In this document: one piece after another, positions 7,786 through 15,934 of the stretch | Layout of the letters: every line of letters starts with the position of its first letter | Position numbering within the stretch: the first letter of the stretch is position 1 | Assembly: GCF_014647195.1 (NCBI RefSeq) | Contig: NZ_BMOS01000002.1 | Span: 211,741-265,128, forward strand | From: Oceanobacillus indicireducens | GTDB taxonomy: Bacteria > Bacillota > Bacilli > Bacillales > Amphibacillaceae | Reading direction: 5' to 3' | Length of the DNA: 53,388 nt | Notes under the pieces: model-generated | Database searches by the model: none | What the model was told of the DNA's origin: nothing | The model's input: the letters and a program-made list of their open reading frames with translations, nothing else | Program-made: the position numbers and the translations under genes

Positions 7786-10700
7786 ATGAAAAGTATAGCT
7801 AATTTCGTTATGAAGAACAAACTTGCGGTATGGTTACTCACCATTATCGTAACTGCTAGTGGTATTTATGCCGGGACTCAGATGAAAACAGAGTCCATTC
7901 CAGATATATCCATTCCTTATTTAATGGTGATGGATGTTTATCCAGGGGCAACCGCGGAACAGGTGATGGAGGATATATCCATCCCGCTTGAACGAGCGGT
8001 TGAAGACCTGGAAGATGTAAAAAATGTTTACTCTGACTCCTCTTCCAGCCTTTCCAGTATTCAAATTGAATATGAATATGGAGTTGATATGGCGGAGAAA
8101 CGTCGTGAATTGCAGGACGCAATTGAAGGCGTCAACCTGCCAGAAGATGCCCAAGAACCGACGATTACAGCAATTAGTCTTGATATGATGCCGGTTCTTG
8201 CATTAAGCATCAGTAGTACAGAAGAAGACATTGTCGAGCTTACATCAACTGTAGATGAAGTCATTCTGCCAAAAATTGAAAAGTTGGACGGAGTAGCCTC
8301 TGCTACAATGGCCGGTCATCATGTAGAAGAAGTACAGCTTACATTCGATGAAGCCGCCATGGAAGAACTCGAGCTCGATGAAGAAACGGTAAGAGATATG
8401 ATCCAGGCAAGTGACATGGCCGTTTCCCTCGGTCTGTTTGAGTTTACAGAAGGAGAAGAAGCTGTTGCCGTTGACGGGAAATTCACGACGGCGGAAGAAC
8501 TGGAAGAGATGGTTATTCCAGTCACACCATCAGAAGAAAATCCTGTACCATTTGTAGAACTTGCTGATATTGCAGAAATCGAAACAGTCGGTAAGGTCGA
8601 GTCCATCTCCCGTACAAACGGAGAAGATGCGATTGGGATTCAAATTGTTAAAGGCCAGCAAGCAAACACAGTTGATGTTGTTAATGCGGTCAAGGATTTA
8701 ATGGAAGAAGAACAGGATCGATTGGACGGACTTGTTGTAGATGTTTCGCTTGACCAAGGAGAACCAATTGAAGATTCCGTTAGCACAATGGTGGAAAAAG
8801 CACTATTCGGTGGAATAATTGCTGTTATGATTATCCTGCTTTTCTTACGGGATATTAAATCCACAATTATTTCCATCATTTCCATTCCAGTTTCTATTTT
8901 CACGGCTTTCCTGATCTTGAACTGGCTGGATATTACAATGAATATTATGACCCTCGGTGCGGTAACGGTTGCCATCGGACGGGTTATTGACGACTCGATA
9001 GTTGTTGTTGAGAATATTTATCGACGACTTCACTTGAAAGACGAACAACTTAGAGGGCGTGCATTAATCCGTGAAGCAACCATTGAGATGTTTAAACCTA
9101 TCCTTTCGTCCACTTTAGTGACGATTGCGGTATTTGCCCCAATGGTCTTTATCGGTGGTATGGTTGGCGAACTATTCATGCCGTTTGCTTTAACGATGTC
9201 TCTAGCATTGCTCGCATCCTTACTTGTCGCAATTACAATTGTTCCGGCGTTATCCCATACATTGTTCAAGAAGAAATTATATGGTGACCGGACTGAAGTG
9301 AAACATAAAAAACAAGGAAAAATAACACAGGGATATAAGAAGTTCCTGAACTGGACATTAAATCATAAATTCATTACATCCTTTCTTGCAATTGCCCTAC
9401 TCGTTGGAAGCTTATTCTTAACACCATTGATTGGCTTCAGTTTCCTAGGCAGTGATGAGGAAAAAGTGATGTATATCACCTATTCACCAGAACCAGGTGA
9501 GTTAATGGATGATACACTTGAAAATGTGGCAGAAGTAGAAGATAAGCTAATTGCCCGGGATGATACAGAAATTGTCCAGCTTTCCATTAATGATTCCACA
9601 TCTCCTGAATCAGCGATGATGGGTACTGGTGGCGGCGGAGCACTAATCTTCGTTACGTTCGATGAGGATATGGAAAACTTCCCTGAAGTACGAGATGAAA
9701 TTAAAGATTATATTACGGAAATCGGCCACTCTGGAGAATGGATCAGCCAGGACTTCTCTATGGATATAGGCTCGAATGAGCTAAGCTATACATTCTACAG
9801 TGAAAATCGAAATGATTTAAATGAAGCTGTTCGGATGGTTGAAGAAGTTATGACTGAAAATGAGCGCTTGGAAGATGTAACGTCGACTGCAGAAGGTGCA
9901 TACGTCGAGCATATCTTGAAAGTTGATCAAGCGGATCTCCTGCAATATGGTTTAACAACAGGACAAATCGTCGGTATACTAAGCAATTCCTCTACAGAAG
10001 ATGTACTGACAACGGTAGAAAAAGATGGTGAAACTCTTGACGTTATCGTTCAGCAAGAAGCAGAAACAGAAGCAACTTCAATTGATGAATTACTTGAATT
10101 AGAAGTACCTGTACCTGCTCAGCCAGGAACCGTACTTCCGTTATCTGAATTAGTATCTGTGGAAGAGGATTCAACGGTTGCTACATTGTCCAGAAGTAAT
10201 AACCAATACTATGCGACCGTATCGGGAACGATTCTAGATCAAGATATTTCACAAGCAACTTCAGAGCTTGATGAGGCAATTGAAGATCTTGAACTGCCTC
10301 GAGGTGTGGAAGTAGGCATTGCCGGGGTTGCAGCTGATATGGAAGAAACATTTGAAAAGCTTGGTGTTGCGATGCTTGCCGCAATTGCGATTGTTTACTT
10401 CATCCTAGTTGTTACCTTTAGTGAAGGAATTGCCCCATTCGCAGTTCTATTCTCCCTTCCATTTGCAGTTATTGGATCTTTCATTGGTCTATACTTGACT
10501 GGTGACACCATTTCCGTAACGGTAATGATGGGACTCTTGATGCTAATTGGTATCATTGTCACGAACGCGATTGTGCTTGTCGACCGGATCATCCGGATGG
10601 AACGCAGCGGTATGTCGCTTCGTGAAGCGATTATCGAAGGTGGAGGCACACGTCTCCGTCCAATTCTGATGACAGCTATCGCGACAATCGGAGCCCTTAT

Positions 10701-10869
10701 CCCACTTGCTGTTACAGGTGGCGGAGGACTTGTATCAAGAGACTTAGGTATCACCGTTATCGGTGGACTCGCAAGTTCGACACTCCTTACACTCATTATC
10801 GTACCAGTGGTATATGAAATGTTAAGTAAACTCTTTAAGAAAGACCGTAAAAATATTAGAGAAGATTAA
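7786..10869 (+). CDS. RND family efflux transporter permease (AcrB/SwrC-type)
   Basis: 1027 aa from ATG 7786, which has AAAGGGA 9 nt upstream; a GTG two codons earlier is too close to it. Typical RND layout: first membrane helix at 8-30, large extracytoplasmic loop, helix cluster around 335-500, second large loop, helix cluster around 860-1015. Proton-relay pair Asp402-Asp403 in GRVIDDSIVVVEN. The outer loops are strongly acidic, as in halotolerant species. No membrane-fusion protein gene is adjacent. Exports drugs, lipids or surfactant-like compounds; the substrate is unknown. Resembles B. subtilis SwrC (YerP). Confidence 0.9.
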   Translation: MKSIANFVMKNKLAVWLLTIIVTASGIYAGTQMKTESIPDISIPYLMVMDVYPGATAEQVMEDISIPLERAVEDLEDVKNVYSDSSSSLSSIQIEYEYGVDMAEKRRELQDAIEGVNLPEDAQEPTITAISLDMMPVLALSISSTEEDIVELTSTVDEVILPKIEKLDGVASATMAGHHVEEVQLTFDEAAMEELELDEETVRDMIQASDMAVSLGLFEFTEGEEAVAVDGKFTTAEELEEMVIPVTPSEENPVPFVELADIAEIETVGKVESISRTNGEDAIGIQIVKGQQANTVDVVNAVKDLMEEEQDRLDGLVVDVSLDQGEPIEDSVSTMVEKALFGGIIAVMIILLFLRDIKSTIISIISIPVSIFTAFLILNWLDITMNIMTLGAVTVAIGRVIDDSIVVVENIYRRLHLKDEQLRGRALIREATIEMFKPILSSTLVTIAVFAPMVFIGGMVGELFMPFALTMSLALLASLLVAITIVPALSHTLFKKKLYGDRTEVKHKKQGKITQGYKKFLNWTLNHKFITSFLAIALLVGSLFLTPLIGFSFLGSDEEKVMYITYSPEPGELMDDTLENVAEVEDKLIARDDTEIVQLSINDSTSPESAMMGTGGGGALIFVTFDEDMENFPEVRDEIKDYITEIGHSGEWISQDFSMDIGSNELSYTFYSENRNDLNEAVRMVEEVMTENERLEDVTSTAEGAYVEHILKVDQADLLQYGLTTGQIVGILSNSSTEDVLTTVEKDGETLDVIVQQEAETEATSIDELLELEVPVPAQPGTVLPLSELVSVEEDSTVATLSRSNNQYYATVSGTILDQDISQATSELDEAIEDLELPRGVEVGIAGVAADMEETFEKLGVAMLAAIAIVYFILVVTFSEGIAPFAVLFSLPFAVIGSFIGLYLTGDTISVTVMMGLLMLIGIIVTNAIVLVDRIIRMERSGMSLREAIIEGGGTRLRPILMTAIATIGALIPLAVTGGGGLVSRDLGITVIGGLASSTLLTLIIVPVVYEMLSKLFKKDRKNIRED

Positions 10870-10871
10870 TC

Positions 10872-10908
10872 GAAAAGGACGACCAGAATATTCTGGCCGT
10901 CCTTTTTA
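10872..10908 (+). terminator. terminator after the RND pump gene
   Basis: AAAAGGAC-GACCAGAAT / ATTCTGG-CCGTCCTTTTT, a near-perfect stem with T tail, 3 nt after the stop codon. Confidence 0.85.
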
Positions 10909-10918
10909 ATTGGCGGGA

Positions 10919-11001
10919 GGGACATTGGGAGGGACATTGGGAGGGACATTGGGGTCAGAGCATCTGTCCCACTGGGACAGATGCTCTGACCCCAATGTCC
11001 C
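10919..11001. repeat. REP inverted pair with a 12-bp tandem run
   Basis: Perfect 28-bp inverted arms (10943-10970 and 10974-11001) around the 3-nt loop ACT. Just before it the unit GGGACATTGGGA is tandemly repeated (10919, 10931, 10943), as if the left edge had slipped or amplified. The right edge is 2 nt from the stop codon of the minus-strand gene at 11004. Confidence 0.9.
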
Positions 11002-11003
11002 GA

Positions 11004-11816
11004 TTAAAATCCGAAATCTATTCCAGTTAGTAGGTACGTGGCGACGAGCAGTACTAGCAGGTAGCCTGCGCTGAGCCAGAACATGTCAAACTTCGGTTTC
11101 TTCACATTAACCAAGAATAGATAAATATGAATCATACCAAAAAGCATCAGACCAAACACATACATAATCATAAAGTATTCAATAGCAAGTAAACCAAAAA
11201 GTACGAAAACGATACAAAATACGAGCACAAACGGGATGTTTACTGTAACGTATTTCGTCAGCAATAATTTATGTTCCATTTTTCGGTTTCCAAAATAGGA
11301 TAGCATGTAATATAAAGTAAAATAGCCAACCGCAAACGTGACGAGCCAACCAAACATCGTCTTGAAAAGAAACTCAATCCCTATCGAACTGCCAAAAAAG
11401 CTTCCTAAACCACCAAACATATTGTCCATAAGGTTTTTCACAGAGAAATATGCGAACACTCCAAGGATAAAAGATAAAAGAACGAATATAATGACACTTG
11501 TTTCTAAACTAATTGAACGGTTGGAGTTAATGACCGAATGCGGTTTGATAATCGCATCTTTTAATATCCCTTTTGATTCATTCAGACTCCTATCAAAATT
11601 GAAATTTACTTTTTTATCTTTGGAATCTGTTTCTTTTTGCTGATTTTCATTTACATTAGATGGTTGTTGAACGTTCTCTTGATGTGTGGGTTGGATCTCT
11701 TCTTGGCAAGTTGAAGCATGCTGATGAATAGTTTGTTCTTGCGGAGAAGCTGTAGATTTCTCATCTGTCCCCTTCTCGTAATCCCCTTCTAACTGTTGAC
11801 CATTGTTTTTGTCCAT
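11004..11816 (-). CDS. membrane protein of unknown function with a Gln-rich cytosolic head
   Basis: 270 aa. Residues 1-100 are hydrophilic and rich in Gln, Glu, Asn and Ser. The rest holds about five to six hydrophobic helices (106-126, 150-172, 188-210, 212-235, 245-263). I recognise no motif; the arrangement (soluble head plus Yip1-like helix bundle) is seen in several Bacillus membrane proteins of unknown role. GGGAGG lies 8-9 nt before the ATG. Likely monocistronic. The 3' end runs straight into a REP pair, with no other terminator. Confidence 0.65.
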   Translation of the reverse strand: MDKNNGQQLEGDYEKGTDEKSTASPQEQTIHQHASTCQEEIQPTHQENVQQPSNVNENQQKETDSKDKKVNFNFDRSLNESKGILKDAIIKPHSVINSNRSISLETSVIIFVLLSFILGVFAYFSVKNLMDNMFGGLGSFFGSSIGIEFLFKTMFGWLVTFAVGYFTLYYMLSYFGNRKMEHKLLLTKYVTVNIPFVLVFCIVFVLFGLLAIEYFMIMYVFGLMLFGMIHIYLFLVNVKKPKFDMFWLSAGYLLVLLVATYLLTGIDFGF

Positions 11817-12050
11817 GCTGCTGGTTCCTCCCTTTTTAGTATACTTTTTATACTATATATCACCCTACTACACGCAACATCTACGATAATAGGATGTTCC
11901 CTAGCCGAAGTCGGATGGGAAAGTGCCACCATTTTCCATTCTCTTTTATCCAACCATAACTCTAACCAAATCACAATGGACTTATGACATAGGCACATCG
12001 ATTGAAAAAGCGCGGATTATTGATGTATCAACAAATCCCGCGCTTTTTAA
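11817..12050. terminator. intergenic stretch ending in a strong hairpin (12005-12050)
   Basis: No gene is seen here. An AGTATA/TATACT inverted repeat lies near 11840-11856, in the probable promoter area of the minus-strand membrane protein. The hairpin AAAAAGCGCGG / CCCGCGCTTTTT at 12005-12050 looks like a terminator usable in both directions and would end the decayed glc transcript from the right. Confidence 0.55.
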
Positions 12051-12056
12051 TTTTTT

Positions 12057-12115
12057 GGGACAGGGGGTCAGAGCATCTGTCCCAGTGGGACAAATGCTCT
12101 GACCCCAATTGTCCC
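12057..12115. repeat. REP inverted pair
   Basis: Two half sites (12057-12083 and 12087-12115) around AGT, with slight mismatches between the arms. It lies 7 nt beyond the stop codon that ends the glcF remnant. Confidence 0.9.
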
Positions 12116-12122
12116 ACTCGGA

Positions 12123-12436
12123 CTATTCAATATAATTTACGATATTATAAATACCCGCTGAACCACAGCACATATTTTTGTCTGGCAGTTCGAGATAAGT
12201 AATCCCTAGCAACTCCAGCGGCTTATTCTCCCGTTTTTGAACATTTGTCATATGGCGGGACGGCTGGTAGGTTATAACTTTATTAATCTCTTTCGTACAC
12301 GGTAAGCGTAATTCTCTCAAAATGACACTAATATCCACATTCTTTCTAGCAAATTGCTCTGCTCGTTCCGCCCAGTCTGTATCATCCGCCAATAACTTAT
12401 CGTATTCTACGAGTTGTGCGCCACAGCCCCCGATGC
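12123..12436 (-). pseudogene. glycolate oxidase iron-sulfur subunit remnant (glcF-like)
   Basis: An open frame without its own start encodes GGCGAQLVEYDKLLADD and, later, ELPDKNMCCGSAGIYN. These are the two ends of a CCG (cysteine-rich Fe-S/heterodisulfide reductase-like) domain, as in GlcF and LutA. The expected YHDPCHL is YQPSRHM, so a ligand Cys is lost. Both the N-terminal two thirds and the C-terminus after IYN are missing. The 5' end is joined directly to a GntR-type regulator fragment, so it is a deletion relic. Confidence 0.75.
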
Positions 12437-12699
12437 TGTTAATTTATACAATAAATCTTGCCGGGAATCTTCATTGATAAACATACCGACGCCAGGCCGG
12501 ACGGTAATGATGCCGGAAGATTCCAGAACGGTTACAGCTTCTTTCACGGACGTCTGGGAGATGCCGAACATTTCCGCAAGTGCTCGCTCGGATGGAAGAT
12601 TTTCCCCTGGGGAAATTTGTCCGTTTGCAATGGAAGTTTTGATTTGTTGTATATCGTTTGATAGATTCTTTTTCGTTTTTTAATTGGTGCAAATTCCAT
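12431..12699 (-). pseudogene. GntR/FadR family regulator remnant, frameshifted and truncated
   Basis: ATG at 12699 with a good GGAGG encodes MEFAPIKKRK, then the frame shifts. The next frame gives IQQIKTSIANGQISPGENL, PSERALAEMFGISQTSVKE and ITVRPGVGMFI, a complete GntR winged helix. It then breaks off after LLYKLTA where glcF sequence begins (about 12431-12440). The effector domain is gone. GntR regulators of this type usually control lactate or glycolate oxidase operons, consistent with the fused partner. Confidence 0.8.
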
Positions 12700-12749
12700 A
12701 GAAAACCTCCAATCTGGCCAGTGGCTAGGTGGACAGTCCACAATCGGTT

Positions 12750-12788
12750 TAGAAAAAAGAAACATGACATTCCTGTTTCCTTTTTCTA
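12750..12788 (-). terminator. terminator after the FAH gene
   Basis: AGAAAAAAGAAACA / TGTTTCCTTTTTCT inverted repeat with a short loop. On the minus strand it follows the stop codon of the FAH-family gene within a few bases. Confidence 0.7.
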
Positions 12789-12792
12789 ACAC

Positions 12793-13419
12793 TTATGATC
12801 GTTTGCTTACCGTAAATCTGCCTTTTACTTCATTTCCCCATTTTAATGTGTATTCTTCTCCGTCTGTAATCGGTCCAACGCCCTCGGGGGTACCAGTATA
12901 AATGATATCGCCTTTTGACAAACCAATTTCTTCATAGATGTATTCTAGCAACGCTTGGAAACTAAAAATAACGGATTGGATATTTCCCTGCTGAACCGTC
13001 TCCCCGTCACGTTCCAAGGAGAATTCCACATCTTTTATTTGTTCCACACCAGGAAAGTCCCAAAACCCCGTCACAATTGCTGCATTCCTGAATCCTTTCG
13101 CAACAAACCATGGATGCCCCTTTTTCTTTAGATTCGATTGAATATCTCTTAGTGTTAAATCAATACCTAGCGCCATTTGTGTAACGATTTCCTCTACTGT
13201 GAAACCGCGCTCCACTTCATTCCCGATATAAAGGACAATTTCCAGTTCATGATGGATATCACCGCGATTAGCTGGAAAAGATAAGACGCTACCATCCGCA
13301 GAAGCAAGCGCACTTGTCGGTTTTGAAAATACTAAAGGTTGATCTGGTACTTCGTTTCCTAGTTCCAGCGCATGATTTTTATAATTACGTCCGATACAAA
13401 ATATGTTCTTAATTTCCAT
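12793..13419 (-). CDS. fumarylacetoacetate hydrolase (FAH) family protein
   Basis: 208 aa. ATG at 13419 follows GGAAGGAGAGG; the in-frame extension up to 13593 is low-complexity and coincides with a folded leader, so it is not translated in this model. FAH fold: IFCIGRNYKNHALELG, the metal-site pattern HHELEIVLYIG, FVAKGFRNAAIVTGF, and GDIIYTGTPEGVGPI. Such enzymes (COG0179) hydrolyse or decarboxylate acylpyruvates and 2-oxo acids, for instance oxaloacetate tautomers; the substrate here is open. The relic GntR/glcF genes lie directly downstream. Confidence 0.85.
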   Translation of the reverse strand: MEIKNIFCIGRNYKNHALELGNEVPDQPLVFSKPTSALASADGSVLSFPANRGDIHHELEIVLYIGNEVERGFTVEEIVTQMALGIDLTLRDIQSNLKKKGHPWFVAKGFRNAAIVTGFWDFPGVEQIKDVEFSLERDGETVQQGNIQSVIFSFQALLEYIYEEIGLSKGDIIYTGTPEGVGPITDGEEYTLKWGNEVKGRFTVSKRS

Positions 13420-13450
13420 GATTTTTCCTCTCCTTCCTTCAGCTACATAA

Positions 13451-13594
13451 CACGGGGATGATTCAACTTGATACGTGCTTTCGTTAAGTGACCCGCTACT
13501 GCTGCTCGAGCTACCTCGGCATACTCTTACGTCCGTTACTTTCGCTCCCTTGAAGTTCTGCCTTATCTCGTACAGTCGCATACACATCCCCATG
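13451..13594 (-). promoter_or_regulatory. structured leader before the FAH gene (possible cis-regulatory RNA)
   Basis: About 144 nt on the minus strand closed by a 10-bp long-range stem: CATGGGGATG at the 5' end pairs with CATCCCCGTG at the 3' end (one G-T pair). The closing strand lies about 30 nt before the FAH start codon. The interior is G/A-rich with several small hairpins and a GCTCGAGC palindrome. I could not match it to TPP, SAM, lysine, cobalamin, FMN, glycine, T-box or ykkC cores. It could be an unnamed riboswitch-like leader. Confidence 0.45.
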
Positions 13595-13649
13595 ATGATT
13601 ATTTAAAGCTAGAATACATCGTTTTTTGAAATCTGTCATCTTCTCCTTT

Positions 13650-13708
13650 GGGACATGGGGTCAGAGCATTTGTCCCATCTGGGACAAGTGCTCTGACCCC
13701 AATGTCCC
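13650..13708. repeat. REP inverted pair
   Basis: Half sites 13650-13676 and 13681-13708 separated by ATCT. The right member of a nearby second pair is at 13952-14014. Confidence 0.9.
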
Positions 13709-13951
13709 ACTGTCTGACTTTAAATTATGGAATAAACAGCATACAGGCAAACACCTTGCACTTGAATGGATGAAACGGAGAAAATGGATAATCTGTAAGG
13801 TGCAGAAAGTAATGAGGAAATACGTGGAAAACCTTCCGGATAAGATGTTGAAAACGGAACATCCACCTTTGTAACGGTATTGGGAAGGGAAGACGCGAGG
13901 AAATTGTGGGACGATTACTTCCCAAGCTGCCGAAACGCTAAATCTTTGAGC
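13709..13951. other. 243-bp segment framed by two REP pairs
   Basis: No known gene. A plus-strand open frame runs through it (KLWNKQHTGKHLALEWMKRR and KVMRKYVENLPDKMLK), but it starts inside the REP and lacks a ribosome site. Basic, helix-like composition; possibly a fragment of a lost gene. Confidence 0.3.
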
Positions 13952-14014
13952 GGGACATGGGGTCAGAGCTTTTGTCCCAGAAATCTGGGACAAGTGCTCT
14001 GACCCCAATGTCCC
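13952..14014. repeat. REP inverted pair
   Basis: Half sites around an AGAAATCT-type loop. The right edge is 10 nt from the stop codon of the yflT-like gene on the minus strand. Confidence 0.9.
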
Positions 14015-14024
14015 GCACGTTGTG

Positions 14025-14345
14025 TTATTTTTTTGCGACGACTATCAAATAGCCTTTGTCGAGTTCTGCTTCATATCTGTCTGCCTCTGCTTCTGTAAGG
14101 CCAAGGTTTTCAAATTGATTCCGGAGTTCGTCACCACGGGAACGGAAGACATTTGCGATTTTATCCAGGATGCCCTCTTCCTCCATGCCTACTTGATTCA
14201 CATGCAGATTTTCTGATAGCTTGTCCGTTAGGTCTGGCTCGTGGGCAATAACATAAATTTCATCTTTTGTATAACCTTGTAGCATTAATTGGTCGATCTT
14301 CTCTTTTGCCTTCACACTATTTTCAACAACATAAACATTTTCCAT
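14025..14345 (-). CDS. general stress protein 17M-like (YflT) domain protein
   Basis: 106 aa with AGGAGG before the ATG. The N-terminal VYVVENSVKAKEKIDQLMLQGYTKDEIYVIAHE is the compact alpha-beta domain of the YflT/general stress protein 17M family. A middle acidic helix and GLTEAEADRYEAELDKGYLIVVAKK follow. The B. subtilis relatives are SigB-dependent heat or salt stress proteins of unknown biochemical role. I did not find a convincing SigB promoter here. Monocistronic; a REP pair takes the terminator position. Confidence 0.8.
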   Translation of the reverse strand: MENVYVVENSVKAKEKIDQLMLQGYTKDEIYVIAHEPDLTDKLSENLHVNQVGMEEEGILDKIANVFRSRGDELRNQFENLGLTEAEADRYEAELDKGYLIVVAKK

Positions 14346-14436
14346 TATTAAAAACCTCCTAAGCAGTTTACTAGTTTATGCTTCTCTTTTGCTTTCATTC
14401 TATGTTTAACCGCTTCAGAGAAAATAAAACATTTTC

Positions 14437-14465
14437 TTGCGGAATACGAATTACCCTGCTATAAT
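14437..14465 (+). promoter_or_regulatory. SigA-type promoter of the codBA operon
   Basis: TTGCGG (14437-14442), a 17-bp spacer, TATAAT (14460-14465). The transcript would start about 20 nt before the PyrR-binding site. Confidence 0.8.
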
Positions 14466-14493
14466 GAACACTAACTAAATACTGGTATCTTTA

Positions 14494-14627
14494 ATTCAGT
14501 CCTGTGAGGCTGACAAGAACAGCGGGTAAGTAGAGGATGCGTCTGCAATCGATATACTGTAGATGCCTATCTTTATATTTAAAAGAGGCTAATTGTCAGC
14601 ATATACTGATGATTGGCCTCTTTTTTA
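14494..14627 (+). promoter_or_regulatory. PyrR-dependent attenuator
   Basis: ATTCAGTCCTGTGAGGCTGA (14494-14513) matches the PyrR binding loop of Bacillus pyr leaders (CAGTCC-x-GAGGCT). About 70 nt later a terminator follows: 16-bp stem AGAGGCTAATTGTCAG / CTGATGATTGGCCTCT (14584-14621, with G-T pairs) and TTTTTT. With UMP-bound PyrR the terminator forms. Uptake and deamination of cytosine would thus be shut down when pyrimidines are plentiful. Confidence 0.88.
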
Positions 14628-14675
14628 CTTCCTCATGTATAGAAAATGGATACCAGCTAATGAGGAGGATACAAA

Positions 14676-15934
14676 ATGAAAAAATTTGATCCGGAATTTT
14701 CTCGGCAAGCTGTCCCAATGGGAAATCGTAATAGCTTTTGGAAAATCTTATCTGTGATGCTTGGAATGACATTTTTCTCAGCAAGTATGCTCGCAGGTGG
14801 AGAGCTCGGACTTGGTCTCACCTTCACACAATTTATGCTAATTGTTTTGATTGGGAACTTCATTTTAGGAATTTACACTGGTTCCCTTGCTTTTATCGCG
14901 GCTAAAACTGGTTTATCGACCCATTTGCTAGCAAAATATGCCTTTGGAGAAAAAGGTTCACACCTGCCTTCTTTCCTGCTTGGCTTTACACAAGTCGGCT
15001 GGTTTGGGGTTGGGGTTGCCATGTTTGCGATTCCTGTTGCAAAAATTCTCGGCTGGAATGTGTACGCCCTGATTTTCCTGTTTGGGTTTGCAATGACAGC
15101 GAGCGCATTGTACGGGATGAAATCGCTCGTCGTACTTGGATATATTGCAGTACCAGCGATTGCGATACTTGGTACATATTCCATGTTTCACGCGACAGAA
15201 GTAATTGGTGGTCTGCAAGGTCTCATTTCCTACGAACCCGTAACATCTATTTCCGTGGCAGCTGCGCTTACGATTTGTATTAGATCTTTCATTAGCGCCG
15301 GTTCACTCACACCGGACTTTACCCGTTTTTCCAAATCACCGCGCCAAGCCGTAACGGCAACGGTCATCGCCTTTTTACTGGGTAACTCACTCATGTTTAT
15401 TTGCGGTGCTTTCGGTGCGACGGCATATGGCCTTGCTGAGATTTCCGAAGTTCTCTTTCTACAGGGATTGGTTATCCCAGCGATTGTTGTCCTTGGCTTA
15501 AATATTTGGACAACGAATGACAATGCGCTTTACGCTTCCGGATTAGCCTTTGCTAATATCACGAACATGCCGAAGAAATTATTTGTCATCATCAATGGAC
15601 TCGTCGGAACGCTTTTTGCAATGTGGATGTACAGTAATTTTGTTGGATTTCTCAATGTGCTTGGAGCGGCAATTCCTTCCATTGGAGCTATTATAATTGC
15701 AGACTATTTCTTTATACGCAAGCGGAAATATGCTGAATTTGAGAAAATGCATTTTCAAAAAGTGAACTGGATTGCGATGATTGCTTGGGTACCGGAGTTA
15801 GTTTGGCCCAATTCGCACCAGGGATCAGTCCGTTAAATGCCCTGATTGGCACTGGGATGGTATATATTATATTAACGAAAATTTTACCTGAAAGAATTTT
15901 TGTAAAAGGGGTTGCTATGACAAATGATCATTAA
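14676..15934 (+). pseudogene. codB: cytosine permease (CodB), frameshifted near the 3' end
   Basis: NCS1-family transporter for cytosine. The intact frame runs to 15836 (386 aa, about ten to eleven helices; SRQAVPMGNRNSFWKI, TPDFTRFSKSP and NIWTTNDNALYASG are typical). After IAMIAWV near 15791 the protein leaves the family pattern and stops. The next frame restores it: GVSLAQFAPGISPLNALIGT, then TGMVYIILTKIL, ending at TAA 15934 and overlapping the codA start. One base appears to be lost. Either a recent null or C-terminally altered allele, or an assembly error. Confidence 0.85.

Noticed and set aside
8061-8606. Serine-rich reading frames on the minus strand within the RND gene
   Set aside because: Long acidic loops coded by GAA/GAT produce open TTC/ATC serine frames on the other strand; there are no ribosome sites or family matches.
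13420-13593. N-terminal extension of the FAH protein
   Set aside because: Serine-rich low-complexity stretch unlike FAH proteins; GGAAGGAGAGG before 13419 marks the true start, and the DNA folds as a leader.
13451-13594. Lysine riboswitch
   Set aside because: AACTTCAAG and AGAGTATGCC occur, as in L-box leaders, but they are separated and in the wrong context, and the AGAGGTGC start and AAAGGGGA-type parts are missing.
13626-13874. Protein-coding gene of 82 residues
   Set aside because: The frame begins in a REP, giving the WDKCSDPNVP peptide that such repeats always yield, and it has no ribosome site.
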